Positions 35,296-43,474 of a stretch of 64,000 nucleotides of DNA are shown here, piece by piece; the stretch's first letter is position 1, and each line of letters begins with the position of its first letter. The translations under genes and the position numbers were made by a program. The notes under the pieces are model-generated. The model saw only the letters and a list, made by a program, of their open reading frames with translations. It was not told where the DNA came from and made no database searches. This DNA is from Mycolicibacterium neoaurum ATCC 25795 (lineage in GTDB: Bacteria; Actinomycetota; Actinomycetes; Mycobacteriales; Mycobacteriaceae): assembly GCF_000691525.1 (NCBI RefSeq), contig NZ_JMDW01000008.1, positions 186,001 through 250,000 of the forward strand. The letters run 5' to 3'.

Positions 35296-36165
35296 CTACG
35301 ACGAATCGGTGACGCCGCGCTTCATGAAGACGCCGAGCAGACCCGGCGCCACGCTGTCGATCGCCTTCGCGGTCACCGCCATGCGCGGGGCGATGCGCAC
35401 CGGCCGGGTCTTCGCCGCGGTGACCATCCAGTCGGCGGCCTCCTCGGCGGACAGTCCGGGCATGGCCACGAACTCCTTGGTCGGCTCGATCATCGGCGTC
35501 TTCACCAGCGGGTAGTACAGCGTCGTCGAGTGCACGCCCTTGCCCGACCATTCGGTCTCGGCCACCCGGCTGATCGCCGTCAGCGCCGCCTTGGAGGCCT
35601 GGTACGCCCCGAACAGCGGGGAGGATTCGTTCATCACGCCCCAGGTGGAGACGTTGATGACGTGGCCGTCGCCGCGGGCGATCATGCCGGGCACCAGGGC
35701 ACGCATCAGCCGCAGCGGGGCGTAGTAGTTGAGCGTCATGGTGCGCTCGAGATCGTGCCAGCGGTCCAGCGACTCGATCAGCGGGCGGCGGATGGACCGT
35801 CCGGCGTTGTTGATCAGGATGTCGATGCCACCGTGGCTGTCGAGGGCCTTGGCGGCGAGCGCGTCGACGGCGTCCAGATCGGACAGGTCGGCGGTGACCG
35901 CCTCGGCGATGCCACCGTTGTCACGGATCTTCGCGGTGACGGTCTCGAGCAATTCGGCGCGGCGAGCCACCACGATCACGCTGGCACCGAGCTTGGCCAG
36001 CTTGATCGCCGACGCCTCCCCGATACCGGAGGACGCTCCGGTGATCAGGATGCGCTTCCCGCGCAGTTCGACCTCGGGGCCGCGGCCCAGATACTCGGTC
36101 AATGGGGGGCGCATGCTGGTCAACAGCACCGCGTCCGAGATCCGGCGCAGGGGGTTCTTGCTCAC
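35296..36165 (-). CDS. Short-chain dehydrogenase (Rv0547c-like)
   Basis: 289-aa SDR with an N-terminal extension of 35 residues, TGASSGIG, NNAGRSI, Ser in VSTWGV and YQASK. The C-terminus is longer than in classical SDRs. By position (next to menB) it matches Rv0547c. GTG 36165 is preceded by TAGACT at 6 nt, so it is probably leaderless and independent of menB, from which a long hairpin separates it. Confidence 0.8.
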   Translation of the reverse strand: MSKNPLRRISDAVLLTSMRPPLTEYLGRGPEVELRGKRILITGASSGIGEASAIKLAKLGASVIVVARRAELLETVTAKIRDNGGIAEAVTADLSDLDAVDALAAKALDSHGGIDILINNAGRSIRRPLIESLDRWHDLERTMTLNYYAPLRLMRALVPGMIARGDGHVINVSTWGVMNESSPLFGAYQASKAALTAISRVAETEWSGKGVHSTTLYYPLVKTPMIEPTKEFVAMPGLSAEEAADWMVTAAKTRPVRIAPRMAVTAKAIDSVAPGLLGVFMKRGVTDSS

Positions 36166-36171
36166 CGCGAC

Positions 36172-36177
36172 AGTCTA
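36172..36177 (-). promoter_or_regulatory. Leaderless -10 for the Rv0547c-like SDR
   Basis: TAGACT on the minus strand, 6 nt before GTG 36165 and directly after the hairpin that follows menB. Confidence 0.55.
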
Positions 36178-36183
36178 GGGACT

Positions 36184-36236
36184 GCGATTTCGGTGAGGAT
36201 ACGTGCTCCTACCGCACGTTTCCTCACCGAAATCGC
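36184..36236 (-). terminator. Long palindrome/hairpin after menB
   Basis: Perfect 16-bp arms (36184-36199 and 36221-36236). Inner 6-bp arms ACGTGC/GCACGT (36201-36206 and 36214-36219) give a 53-nt hairpin with a 7-nt loop. It begins 3 nt after the menB stop. No U-tract follows, so it may be a non-canonical terminator or a dispersed palindromic repeat. Confidence 0.6.
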
Positions 36237-36239
36237 GGT

Positions 36240-37142
36240 TCAGAAGTAGCGCGGGAAGCCGCTCCAGTCGGGATCGCGCTTCTCCAGGAAGGCGTCGCGG
36301 CCCTCGACGGCCTCATCGGTCATGTACGCCAACCGGGTTGCCTCACCGGCGAATACCTGCTGGCCGACCAGCCCGTCGTCGATCAGGTTGAAACCGAACT
36401 TCAGCATCCGGATCGCCTGCGGGGACTTGCCGTTGATCTCGGCTGCCCACTGCAGGCCGGTGCTCTCCAGCTCGTCGTGGTCGACGACCTCGTTCACCGC
36501 GCCCATCTGATACATCGTCTCGGCGTCGTAGGCGCGGCCGAGGAAGAAGATCTCGCGGGCGAACTTCTGCCCGGTCTGGCGCGCCAGGTAGGCGCTGCCG
36601 AACCCGCCGTCGAAGCTGCCCACGTCGGCGTCGGTCTGCTTGAAGCGGGCATGCTCGCGGCTGGCCAGCGTCAGATCGCAGGTGACGTGCAGGCTGTGCC
36701 CGCCGCCGGCGGCCCAACCGTTGACCAGGCAGATGACGACCTTGGGCATGAACCGGATCAGGCGCTGAACCTCCAGGATGTGCAACCTCCCGGCCCTTGC
36801 CGCGTCTACGGTGTCGCCCGTCTCTCCGCTTGCGTACTGGTAGCCGCTGCGGCCGCGGATGCGCTGGTCACCGCCGGAGCAGAACGCCCAGCCGCCGTCC
36901 TTGGGCGACGGGCCGTTACCGGTCAGCAGGATCACCCCGACATCGGGGGACATCCGGGCATGATCGAGCACCCGGTAGAGCTCGTCGACGGTGTGCGGAC
37001 GAAACGCGTTTCGCACCTCGGGACGGTCGAACGCGACCCGCACCGTCGGTTGCGGCTTTCCGTCGATGACGTGCCGGTGATAGGTGATATCGGTCAGCTC
37101 GAAGCCGGCGACCGGCTGCCACAACGCAGGGTCGAAAGTCAT
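36240..37142 (-). CDS. menB: 1,4-dihydroxy-2-naphthoyl-CoA synthase MenB
   Basis: Crotonase-fold enzyme that closes the ring of o-succinylbenzoyl-CoA. The oxyanion-hole elements FCSGGDQ (87-93) and WAAGGGHSL (143-151) and the catalytic-site region GSFDGGFGS (175-183) are present. The C-terminal FPRYF is typical. 300 aa. ATG 37142 is preceded by TACAGT at 6 nt. The much longer open frame reaching 38051 is not real: it runs antisense through two convincing genes. Confidence 0.95.
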   Translation of the reverse strand: MTFDPALWQPVAGFELTDITYHRHVIDGKPQPTVRVAFDRPEVRNAFRPHTVDELYRVLDHARMSPDVGVILLTGNGPSPKDGGWAFCSGGDQRIRGRSGYQYASGETGDTVDAARAGRLHILEVQRLIRFMPKVVICLVNGWAAGGGHSLHVTCDLTLASREHARFKQTDADVGSFDGGFGSAYLARQTGQKFAREIFFLGRAYDAETMYQMGAVNEVVDHDELESTGLQWAAEINGKSPQAIRMLKFGFNLIDDGLVGQQVFAGEATRLAYMTDEAVEGRDAFLEKRDPDWSGFPRYF

Positions 37143-37148
37143 TCCCCG

Positions 37149-37154
37149 ACTGTA
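37149..37154 (-). promoter_or_regulatory. Leaderless -10 for menB
   Basis: TACAGT on the minus strand, 6 nt before ATG 37142. Confidence 0.5.
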
Positions 37155-37245
37155 TTCACGGTGTTTCGCCGGAGACAGTGCGGGGTACAAAGCGCGGCGA
37201 CGAAGAGAATGGGGCGTGAGTCGGCGCCATGACAAGGAGGACACG

Positions 37246-37521
37246 ATGAGGCGTACAGCGGCGGCAATACTGGCGGCTGGTGCGGCGACCGCGATGTTGG
37301 TCGGCTGTTCACCGTCGGTCACCGGTGGTGACACCGCGTGCAAGGACTTCACCGGTGCCGACGAGAAGACCCAGAACGAAGCCATCACCAAGATGCTCAA
37401 GGACGAGAAGGGATCCGACCCGCAGCAGGTCGAGATCAGCGGTACGCGACTGGCCGTGCAGACCTGGTGCCAGACGCTGGGCACCCCGGATTCCAAGATC
37501 AAGGAGGCTCCGCACCTGTAG
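37246..37521 (+). CDS. Small lipoprotein
   Basis: 91 aa. A signal peptide ends in the lipobox LVGC (Cys21), so it is lipid-anchored outside the cytoplasmic membrane. The mature part has Cys30 and Cys75, probably disulfide-linked, and a TACKDFTGADEKTQNEAI helix faintly recalling HdeA-type acid-stress proteins (low confidence). AAGGAGG 5 nt before ATG 37246 is a perfect ribosome-binding site. It is monocistronic, ended by a strong terminator. Confidence 0.75.
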   Translation: MRRTAAAILAAGAATAMLVGCSPSVTGGDTACKDFTGADEKTQNEAITKMLKDEKGSDPQQVEISGTRLAVQTWCQTLGTPDSKIKEAPHL

Positions 37522-37528
37522 CGGAGCC
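37506..37528 (+). other. Short hairpin across the lipoprotein stop codon
   Basis: GGCTCCG (37506-37512) pairs with CGGAGCC (37522-37528) around the TAG stop at 37519-37521. It could protect the 3' end or assist termination. Confidence 0.4.
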
Positions 37529-37554
37529 CGGTGTCTGACCAGCCGTCAGTCGGA

Positions 37555-37584
37555 AACGGCGGCCCTGTTCGCAGGGCCGCCGTT
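37555..37584 (+). terminator. Strong intrinsic-type terminator with UUCG loop
   Basis: A perfect 13-bp GC-rich stem (AACGGCGGCCCTG and its complement) is closed by TTCG and followed by TCTGCTGTTC. It ends the lipoprotein transcript. Confidence 0.8.
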
Positions 37585-37627
37585 CTGCTGTTCGGCGCCG
37601 GAGGGCACGAGATCGGCACGCCGGCGG

Positions 37628-37633
37628 TAGCGT
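37628..37633 (+). promoter_or_regulatory. -10 of the DUF4436 gene
   Basis: TAGCGT, 7 nt before ATG 37641, would give a near-leaderless mRNA and supports that ATG over GTG 37632. Confidence 0.4.
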
Positions 37634-37640
37634 GCCGACC

Positions 37641-38504
37641 ATGAAGTCGACCGCCGGCCGCCTCGACCGTGGCGCCCGGATCCTGGTGGTCCTGGTCGTC
37701 ATCGGCGTCGTGATGGCGTGCAGTGTCGGTGGGTTCCTGGCCAGCCGCTCCTACACCCAGCAGTCCTCGGTCCCCTTCGGCACCGAGGATGCCGACAGCC
37801 CCGACGTCGTGCTGATGTCGATGTACATCACCCGGGTCGACGTTCACGACCAGTCGATGACGGTGGAACTCGATGTCAGCGACGATCCCGTCGGCGGCGT
37901 CAGCGACGGGCTCACCGAGGACATCACCGTCGAGACCAACTCGCGCCGCTCCAGCGTCGTGAAGTTCAGTGAGGGCGACCGGTTCCACACCGTGATCCAG
38001 GAGTTCGCCCTCGGTGGCAGCAGCACCGACTTCCCGTTCGACACCTACCAATCCTTCCCGGCCATCCAGGTGCTCGGCGCCGACGGCGCACCGCTACCGC
38101 TCGAGGTGACGGTGTCCAACGGTGACGCGTTCTTCGCCGTCACACCGGCGCTTTCGCCAGACCAGGGCTGGCTGTCGCTGACCCTGAAGGCCGAACGCAG
38201 CGTGCCCACCATGGTTTTCGGCGTGTTCATCATGGTGCTGATGCTGGGCCTGGCAGCCTCTGCCGCGGTACTGGCCTCCTACGTGGTGCGCACCCGCAGG
38301 GGCGTCGAGTACGGCGCCTACTCGGTGATGGCCGCGTTGCTGTTCGCGATGGTGCCGCTGCGCAACGCCATTCCCGGCGATCCGCCCATCGGGTCGTTGA
38401 TCGACTTCTCCGCGTTCTTCATCGCCGAGGCGGTGATCGCGGTCTCGCTCATCACCAGCGTGGTCGTCGGGTACCGCAATCAGTTGTCCGTCGACTCGCG
38501 CTAG
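37641..38504 (+). CDS. DUF4436 membrane protein
   Basis: 287 aa. One N-terminal helix (about 14-36) is followed by an extracytoplasmic beta-rich domain (40-185) and three C-terminal helices (about 190-215, 227-245, 258-280). This is the layout of DUF4436 proteins, which occur repeatedly in mycobacteria without known function. It ends 6 bp from the convergent HAD gene. Confidence 0.7.
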   Translation: MKSTAGRLDRGARILVVLVVIGVVMACSVGGFLASRSYTQQSSVPFGTEDADSPDVVLMSMYITRVDVHDQSMTVELDVSDDPVGGVSDGLTEDITVETNSRRSSVVKFSEGDRFHTVIQEFALGGSSTDFPFDTYQSFPAIQVLGADGAPLPLEVTVSNGDAFFAVTPALSPDQGWLSLTLKAERSVPTMVFGVFIMVLMLGLAASAAVLASYVVRTRRGVEYGAYSVMAALLFAMVPLRNAIPGDPPIGSLIDFSAFFIAEAVIAVSLITSVVVGYRNQLSVDSR

Positions 38505-38510
38505 CCACCT

Positions 38511-39185
38511 CTAGAACGTGAATCCGTGCGATCGCAGCGCGGTGCGCAACCCGTCGGGACGCCGTGCGGTCGGTAGCGGGTCCACAAGGGCGAAGGCGCA
38601 ACCCACGGCGCGCGCGCCGCCGTCGGCCTCCTCACTGTCACCGACCATCAGCGTCTCTTCGGCGTCCACACCGAGGCGTTGCAGCGCGATTCGGAAGATG
38701 GCGGGATCGGGTTTGACGGCGCCGACCTCGAATGACAACACGTACTCGTCGGCACCGGTGCCTGCGGCGGCCAGCGCGGGCCGTAGGTCGAAGGCGATGT
38801 TCGACACCACGGCCGTCTTGATCCCTTTGCCGCGCAGTCCGTTCAGGGCCGTCGCGGTGTCGGGGTAGGGCGTCCAGGAAGCCGGGTCCACGAGCTTCGG
38901 GTACAGGGCGGCCGCATCCGCGCCGGTGAGACCGGACTCGCGCAGCACATGCAGGTACGCCTCACGGTGTAGGTGCGGTTCCAGGTCTCGGTTGGCCCAA
39001 TTGTGTTGCTGCTCTGCGTTCATGGGCACTGTGCTTCCGGTCGGCGCGGTCACACGACGCATCAGCTCGGCCTGCACGTGACCCTGCACCGCTTGTTCGT
39101 CGACGGTGATGCCGTCGAACCAGTCGTCCTGTTCCTCGAGACGGAACAGGGTGCCGGAGAAATCGAAGAGTACGGCGCGGATCAC
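38511..39185 (-). CDS. HAD-superfamily hydrolase
   Basis: 224-aa haloacid-dehalogenase-like phosphatase. Motif I is LFDFSGTLF: the nucleophile Asp8 is kept, but the usual second Asp is Ser10. Motif II Ser is in VVSN, motif III Lys in VKPDP, and motif IV is VGDSEEAD. The Asp-to-Ser change would alter acid/base catalysis. GTG 39185 has AAAGGA 8 nt upstream. It lies 14 bp after the Eis-like gene on the same strand. Confidence 0.75.
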   Translation of the reverse strand: MIRAVLFDFSGTLFRLEEQDDWFDGITVDEQAVQGHVQAELMRRVTAPTGSTVPMNAEQQHNWANRDLEPHLHREAYLHVLRESGLTGADAAALYPKLVDPASWTPYPDTATALNGLRGKGIKTAVVSNIAFDLRPALAAAGTGADEYVLSFEVGAVKPDPAIFRIALQRLGVDAEETLMVGDSEEADGGARAVGCAFALVDPLPTARRPDGLRTALRSHGFTF

Positions 39186-39199
39186 GGAGCCGTCCTTTC

Positions 39200-40438
39200 T
39201 CAGTAGTGGTCGGGGATGGCGGGCGCCACCGGCCAGCCGAAGCCTGCGGCCGCACGGTGTACCGAACCGGCGGTCAGTTCGTGGACCAGACCCGCGCCGG
39301 CGAGGTGGGAAAGGTTGATACCGCCGAGGTACACCGCGCCGAGGTCACGCGCGCTGATGGTGATATCGGCAGGCGCGTCGGTCTTTTCGCACGCGGCGCC
39401 GTTGAGATCGCCCCGCAACCGGTACCGCGCGGTGTTCCACGGGCAGAACTCGTCGCGCACGTCGAGAACCGTATCCACCGGTGCGGCATACCGGCGCAGC
39501 GCGAGTGCCTTAGGAACGTCGACGAGCCGGACGAAGATGCCGTCGGCGATATCGCAGCGCAGCGCTCGGCTGTCGGCCACCAGCACGCGCAGCGGTTCGT
39601 CGACCGCGGCGTCCTTGAAGACCAGACGTCGAACCAGGTCGATCTCCAGCAGGAATCGCCAGAGCTTGGCGTAGGCACGCGGATTGGTGGCGCGCACCTC
39701 CTCCACATGCAGCTCTCCGGTAGGGCCGCTGGTATCCCACGCCGACTTCGTCCGGTACCGCGCGAATCCGCTTGGCGTACCGTCGGGTTCGCGGTGCAGA
39801 GCGAATCGGATGCTGCCGCTGTTCTTGCGGCGCTCGTCGTTGTCGAAGACCTGGTAGTCCCACCACGGACGCGGCCGGTCCATCCGGCCCGGCAGATCGG
39901 CCACCGCCCGGTCGTAGATGGCGGGTCCGACGTCCAACAGTGTGTCGACGTCGATCTGCGAGACGGCGCCCGCACCGAGGTCGACATCGGGGCGGAAACC
40001 GAGATCACGCACCTGGCCGGACAGCGTGGCGTTCTGGCTCGCCAACCCGTACCCGAAGCGGCCGTAGATCGTCGTCTCGGAGGCGAACAGCATGGCCACC
40101 GCCTCGGTGCCGCGGTCGCGGATGGTGTCCAGTTGGTGGCGCATCATCCGGCTGAGCAGTCCGCGCCGCCGGTGGTCGGAGGCGACGCTCACGCCGGTCA
40201 CCGCGGCAACGTCGGTGCGTGTACCGCCCGGCAAGACGACGTTCTTCCGGTAGTCCCCGGCGGTGGACACCCATCGGGTCCCGTCGTGAAACCCGAACAT
40301 CCGGTCCAGATCGGTGAAGGCACGGGCGAGTCTGATGTCGTCGGGCTGGGGGTCCTCCAGGAAGGCCCAGGCCATCGCGGTGTTGAAGTCCTGGTAGTCG
40401 GTCTCGTCACGCAGGGCGCGCAGGGTCAGCTCGGGCAC
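39200..40438 (-). CDS. Eis-like GNAT N-acetyltransferase
   Basis: 412 aa. The order is N-terminal GNAT domain, second GNAT-like domain and SCP2-like C-terminal domain, as in Eis. Acetyl-CoA loop VSVASDHRRRGLLSRMM, then ETTIYGRFGYG. The C-terminal carboxylate of Tyr (PDHY) ends a conserved tail used for catalysis in Eis-type enzymes. GTG 40438 is chosen; ATG 40480 would add 14 residues. It may modify amines or aminoglycosides; the natural substrate is unknown. Confidence 0.8.
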   Translation of the reverse strand: MPELTLRALRDETDYQDFNTAMAWAFLEDPQPDDIRLARAFTDLDRMFGFHDGTRWVSTAGDYRKNVVLPGGTRTDVAAVTGVSVASDHRRRGLLSRMMRHQLDTIRDRGTEAVAMLFASETTIYGRFGYGLASQNATLSGQVRDLGFRPDVDLGAGAVSQIDVDTLLDVGPAIYDRAVADLPGRMDRPRPWWDYQVFDNDERRKNSGSIRFALHREPDGTPSGFARYRTKSAWDTSGPTGELHVEEVRATNPRAYAKLWRFLLEIDLVRRLVFKDAAVDEPLRVLVADSRALRCDIADGIFVRLVDVPKALALRRYAAPVDTVLDVRDEFCPWNTARYRLRGDLNGAACEKTDAPADITISARDLGAVYLGGINLSHLAGAGLVHELTAGSVHRAAAGFGWPVAPAIPDHY

Positions 40439-40500
40439 ATACCCATGTCTACCGTGACGGGGTGATCGGGCGCGCGTCATTTTCTCGCCCGCACATCCGG

Positions 40501-41121
40501 CTAGATCGGCACGACCACCTCGTTGCGGCGCCGGAAGGGCAGCGTCCAGGGCGGATCGTAGAACCATGCGACCGGCTCGCCCGCCGGTTCGATGCCGTTC
40601 GCGGCGAGTGTGTCGACGAGGTCGGCGGACTGTTGGGCGACGGCCGCCGGGCTGCGGTCCCCGGTGAAGCGGATGACCGCGACGGTTTCGGGCGGTACGG
40701 ACACCAGGTCGACGTCCGGGTCGTCGGGCTCCGGCAGGGTTTCCAACGTCCATTCCGACGGCATGAAGAACCGGATGGTCCAGCCCTCTTCCGCGCTGCC
40801 CTGCTGGCTCACCGGCGCGGTCATGGCGATCTCCTGGGAACCGCCCTGTTGGCTCACCGGGGCGGTCATGGCGATCTCCGTCCTGCGTCGGTTTCCGCCG
40901 AAGATGTAGGACGCCAGCGTGCGGAATCCGGCGTTCAGGGCCCGTTCTCGGTCGCCGGTGACGGTGGTCTGCGCCGCAATGCGGCGGCTGTACCGCCTGA
41001 TCTCGACGTTGCCGGTGAGCGGGCGGCTGATGTAGCGCGGTTCCTCCACGGTTCGTACGCCCACCACCGACGGCACCGATTCGACTATCTGACCTGCCAG
41101 TTTGACGAGATTCACTGCCAC
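40501..41121 (-). CDS. SOUL-family haem-binding protein
   Basis: 206-aa SOUL/HEBP fold protein: YIFGGNRRRTEIAMTAPV, then WTIRFFMPSEWTLETLP. The signature EIAMTAPVSQQG occurs twice in tandem (15-residue spacing), encoded by near-identical DNA. It may bind haem or tetrapyrrole in the cytosol. A second GTG at 41115 stands at better distance (8 nt) from GGAAGGA than the first at 41121, so the real start may be two residues later. Confidence 0.8.
   Translation of the reverse strand: MAVNLVKLAGQIVESVPSVVGVRTVEEPRYISRPLTGNVEIRRYSRRIAAQTTVTGDRERALNAGFRTLASYIFGGNRRRTEIAMTAPVSQQGGSQEIAMTAPVSQQGSAEEGWTIRFFMPSEWTLETLPEPDDPDVDLVSVPPETVAVIRFTGDRSPAAVAQQSADLVDTLAANGIEPAGEPVAWFYDPPWTLPFRRRNEVVVPI
40799..40879 (-). 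repeat. 36-bp direct repeat inside the SOUL gene
   Basis: 40799-40834 and 40844-40879 differ at two positions and lie 45 bp (15 codons) apart. They encode the duplicated MTAPV signature. Confidence 0.8.
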
Positions 41122-41179
41122 GCTCCTTCCTGCTGAAGGTATTCGCGGCAGATCGGGTGACGGATGGGTCGACCGCCGA

Positions 41180-41407
41180 TCAGCTTTCGCCGAATTCGTC
41201 GGCCTCGGCCTTGAAGAAGAACATGCTGACCACGAAGCTGGTCAGCGACAGCAGGCCGACTCCGAAGGTCAGACCGATGCGTTCCAGGCCGAAGGCTCCG
41301 ATGGTCAGGGCAAACCCGATGATCCCGATCATCGACAGGAACAGCGCTCCGGTGCTCAGTGCCTCGGAGGTGGCGGGGCGGGAGGCGACTGCGACGCGGT
41401 CGTCCAT
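41180..41407 (-). CDS. Two-helix membrane protein
   Basis: 75 aa with helices at about 20-40 and 45-67 and a short acidic C-terminus. AGGA lies 9 nt before ATG 41407. I do not recognise it. It sits between fadD8 and the SOUL gene on the same strand and could be part of their transcript. Confidence 0.6.
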   Translation of the reverse strand: MDDRVAVASRPATSEALSTGALFLSMIGIIGFALTIGAFGLERIGLTFGVGLLSLTSFVVSMFFFKAEADEFGES

Positions 41408-41490
41408 CGTCGGGGTTCCTATCTCGGGATGCCTATGTTGTCAGCGCATCTGTACCCCGGACCGACCCGCTCCAATCCTCGGCGGGAAAC

Positions 41491-43101
41491 TCAGCCGACC
41501 GAGCGGCCTGCACCCTCCCAGAACTGCGCACGTACCGCCTTCTTGTCCGGCTTGCCCAGCGCGGTCACCGGCACCGAATCCACCACGACCACCTGCTTGG
41601 GCACGTGCACCGAACCCTTGCGTTCCTTCACCGACGCCTGGATCTCGGCGATCATGACGTCGACCGCGGACTCGTCGGACGCGGCATCGGGACGCAGCAC
41701 CACCACCGCGGTCACCGCCTCCCCCCACTTCTCGTCCGGCGTGCCGATGACGCACACCTGGGCCACCGACGGGTGTTCGGCCACGACGTCTTCGACCTCA
41801 CGCGGGAAGACGTTGAAGCCGCCGGTGACGATCATGTCCTTGGTGCGGTCGACGATGAAGTAGAAACCGTCCTCGTCCTCACGGGCCAGGTCGCCGGTGT
41901 GCATCCAGCCGTCCTTGAACGTATCGGCGGTGGCCTCCGGCAGATTCCAGTAGCCGCCCGACAACAGCGGGCCGGCCACGCAGATCTCACCGACCTCGCC
42001 CTGGGGCACCGGCTTGCCGTCATCGCCCAGCAACGCCACCTTGGCGAACAGTGTGGGCCGTCCGCATGAGGTCAGGCGCTTCTCGTCGTGGTCCTTCTTG
42101 GCCAGGTAGGTGATCACCATCGGCGCCTCGGACTGCCCGTAGTACTGGGCGAAGATCGGGCCGAACCGCCGGATCGCCTCGGCCAGGCGCACCGGATTCA
42201 TCGCCGAGGCGCCGTAGTAGACGGTCTCCAGCGACGACAGGTCGCGGGTGTGACTGTCGGGGTGGTCCATCAGGGCGTAGATCATCGACGGCACCAGCAT
42301 CGTCGCGGTGATCTTCTGTTCCTCGATCACCCGGAGCACCTCGGCCGGATCAAATTTCGTCAGCACGATCAGCTCGCCGCCCTTGACGATCACGGGGGTG
42401 AAGAACGCGGCGCCGGCATGCGAGAGCGGGGTGCACATCAGGAACCGCGGATTCTCCGGCCACTCCCATTCGGCCAGCTGCACGGTGGTCATGGTGGTGA
42501 TCGACTGCGTCGTACCCATCACGCCCTTGGGCTTGCCGGTGGTGCCGCCGGTGTAGGTGAGGCCGCCGATGTGATCGGCAGGCAGATCGGCGGCAACCAG
42601 CGGCGTGGGGTCGTACTTGGCGGCCTCGGCGCTCAGGTCGACGGCCTTCACACCGGCCTCGGTCAGTTCGGCGGGGACGGGCCCGATGGTCAGGACCTGT
42701 TCCAGCGACGGGACCTTCTGCACCAGTCCGATCGCTCGTTCGACGAACATCGGCTGCGGGTCGATGATCAGCGAGGTGACCTCGGCGTCGGAGAGCACGT
42801 AGGCGTGGTCGTCCAGCGAACCGAGAGGGTGTAGTGCCGTGCGGCGGTAGCCCTGGGTCTGGCCGGCTCCGATGATCATCAGCACCTCGGGACGGTTGAG
42901 GGAGAGCAGTCCGACGGCGGCTCCTGTCCCGGCGCCGAGCGCCTCGAAGGCCTGAATGTACTGGCTGATGCGGTCGGCGAGCTCGCCGCCGGTCAGCGTG
43001 GTGTCACCGAGGAACAGCACCGGCCGGTCCTTGTGGCGCTTCAGCGCGCCGACGGTGAGGTGGCCGGAGTGCAGGAAATGGCGCAGCTGCGAGTCGCTCA
43101 T
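41491..43101 (-). CDS. fadD8: Acyl-CoA synthetase FadD8
   Basis: 536-aa ANL-family fatty-acid-CoA ligase. P-loop TYTGGTTGKPKG (182-193), YYGQSEAPM, the WMHTGDLARED hinge and a C-terminal Lys in LGKPDKK are all present. It matches Rv0551c in position; that protein is annotated somewhat longer. It is probably transcribed leaderless from TAATCT, 6 nt before ATG 43101. A KstR-like box lies right upstream, so a role in sterol or lipid degradation is possible. Confidence 0.85.
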   Translation of the reverse strand: MSDSQLRHFLHSGHLTVGALKRHKDRPVLFLGDTTLTGGELADRISQYIQAFEALGAGTGAAVGLLSLNRPEVLMIIGAGQTQGYRRTALHPLGSLDDHAYVLSDAEVTSLIIDPQPMFVERAIGLVQKVPSLEQVLTIGPVPAELTEAGVKAVDLSAEAAKYDPTPLVAADLPADHIGGLTYTGGTTGKPKGVMGTTQSITTMTTVQLAEWEWPENPRFLMCTPLSHAGAAFFTPVIVKGGELIVLTKFDPAEVLRVIEEQKITATMLVPSMIYALMDHPDSHTRDLSSLETVYYGASAMNPVRLAEAIRRFGPIFAQYYGQSEAPMVITYLAKKDHDEKRLTSCGRPTLFAKVALLGDDGKPVPQGEVGEICVAGPLLSGGYWNLPEATADTFKDGWMHTGDLAREDEDGFYFIVDRTKDMIVTGGFNVFPREVEDVVAEHPSVAQVCVIGTPDEKWGEAVTAVVVLRPDAASDESAVDVMIAEIQASVKERKGSVHVPKQVVVVDSVPVTALGKPDKKAVRAQFWEGAGRSVG

Positions 43102-43107
43102 GACATC

Positions 43108-43113
43108 AGATTA
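43108..43113 (-). promoter_or_regulatory. Leaderless -10 for fadD8
   Basis: TAATCT on the minus strand, 6 nt before ATG 43101, abutting the KstR-like box. Confidence 0.55.
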
Positions 43114-43125
43114 GAACGTGTTACA
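43112..43125. promoter_or_regulatory. KstR-like operator
   Basis: TAGAACGTGTTACA fits TNNAACNNGTTNNA, the published KstR box of cholesterol-catabolism genes. It lies between the divergent fadD8 and DUF3253 genes and touches the fadD8 -10. Confidence 0.45.
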
Positions 43126-43144
43126 GATTTAGTTTCAAGGTCCG

Positions 43145-43411
43145 GTGTTCACTGGAGGGGTGAGCCAGAACCCCGAGCTGCGGCGCGCGATCCTGTCCCT
43201 GGCCCGGGAGCGCGGCCCGGACAAGACCATCTGCCCGTCGGATGCCGCGCGTGCCATCGGCGGTGAGCGGTGGCGCGAGCTGATGGAGCCGGCCAGGGAT
43301 ATCGCCCGCGACCTGGCGCGCGACGGTGTGGTCGAGATCAGCCAGCGCGGCACGGTCCTCGACCCGGACGCCGGCTGGCGCGGTCCGATCCGGATCAGGG
43401 CCATCGGCTGA
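43145..43411 (+). CDS. DUF3253 protein
   Basis: 88-aa winged-helix-like DUF3253 protein. ELRRAILSLARERGPDKTICPSDAARAIGGERWR is a helix-turn-helix-like start, and DGVVEISQRGTVLD forms the wing. GTG 43145, with AAGG 4 nt upstream, is chosen; GTG 43160 directly follows GGAGGG. It may bind DNA, but this is unproven. It is divergent from fadD8. Confidence 0.7.
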   Translation: MFTGGVSQNPELRRAILSLARERGPDKTICPSDAARAIGGERWRELMEPARDIARDLARDGVVEISQRGTVLDPDAGWRGPIRIRAIG

Positions 43412-43462
43412 TCGATGACGACCGAGTCGTTCGTTTCGCCCGGGGACGACTCGGTCGGCCTC

Positions 43463-43468
43463 TAACCT
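43463..43468 (+). promoter_or_regulatory. Leaderless -10 for the amidohydrolase
   Basis: TAACCT ends 6 nt before ATG 43475. Confidence 0.55.
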
Positions 43469-43474
43469 TGGCCC

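Noticed and set aside
36240..38051. A 603-codon open frame that would extend MenB by 300 residues
   Set aside because: The extra part runs antisense through the lipoprotein gene, which has a perfect ribosome-binding site and lipobox, and into the DUF4436 gene. MenB has a normal start at 37142 with a -10 before it.
38511..39185. HAD gene as a pseudogene because motif I is DFSGT
   Set aside because: All other motifs and the length are intact, and I recall similar Ser variants among actinobacterial HAD proteins.
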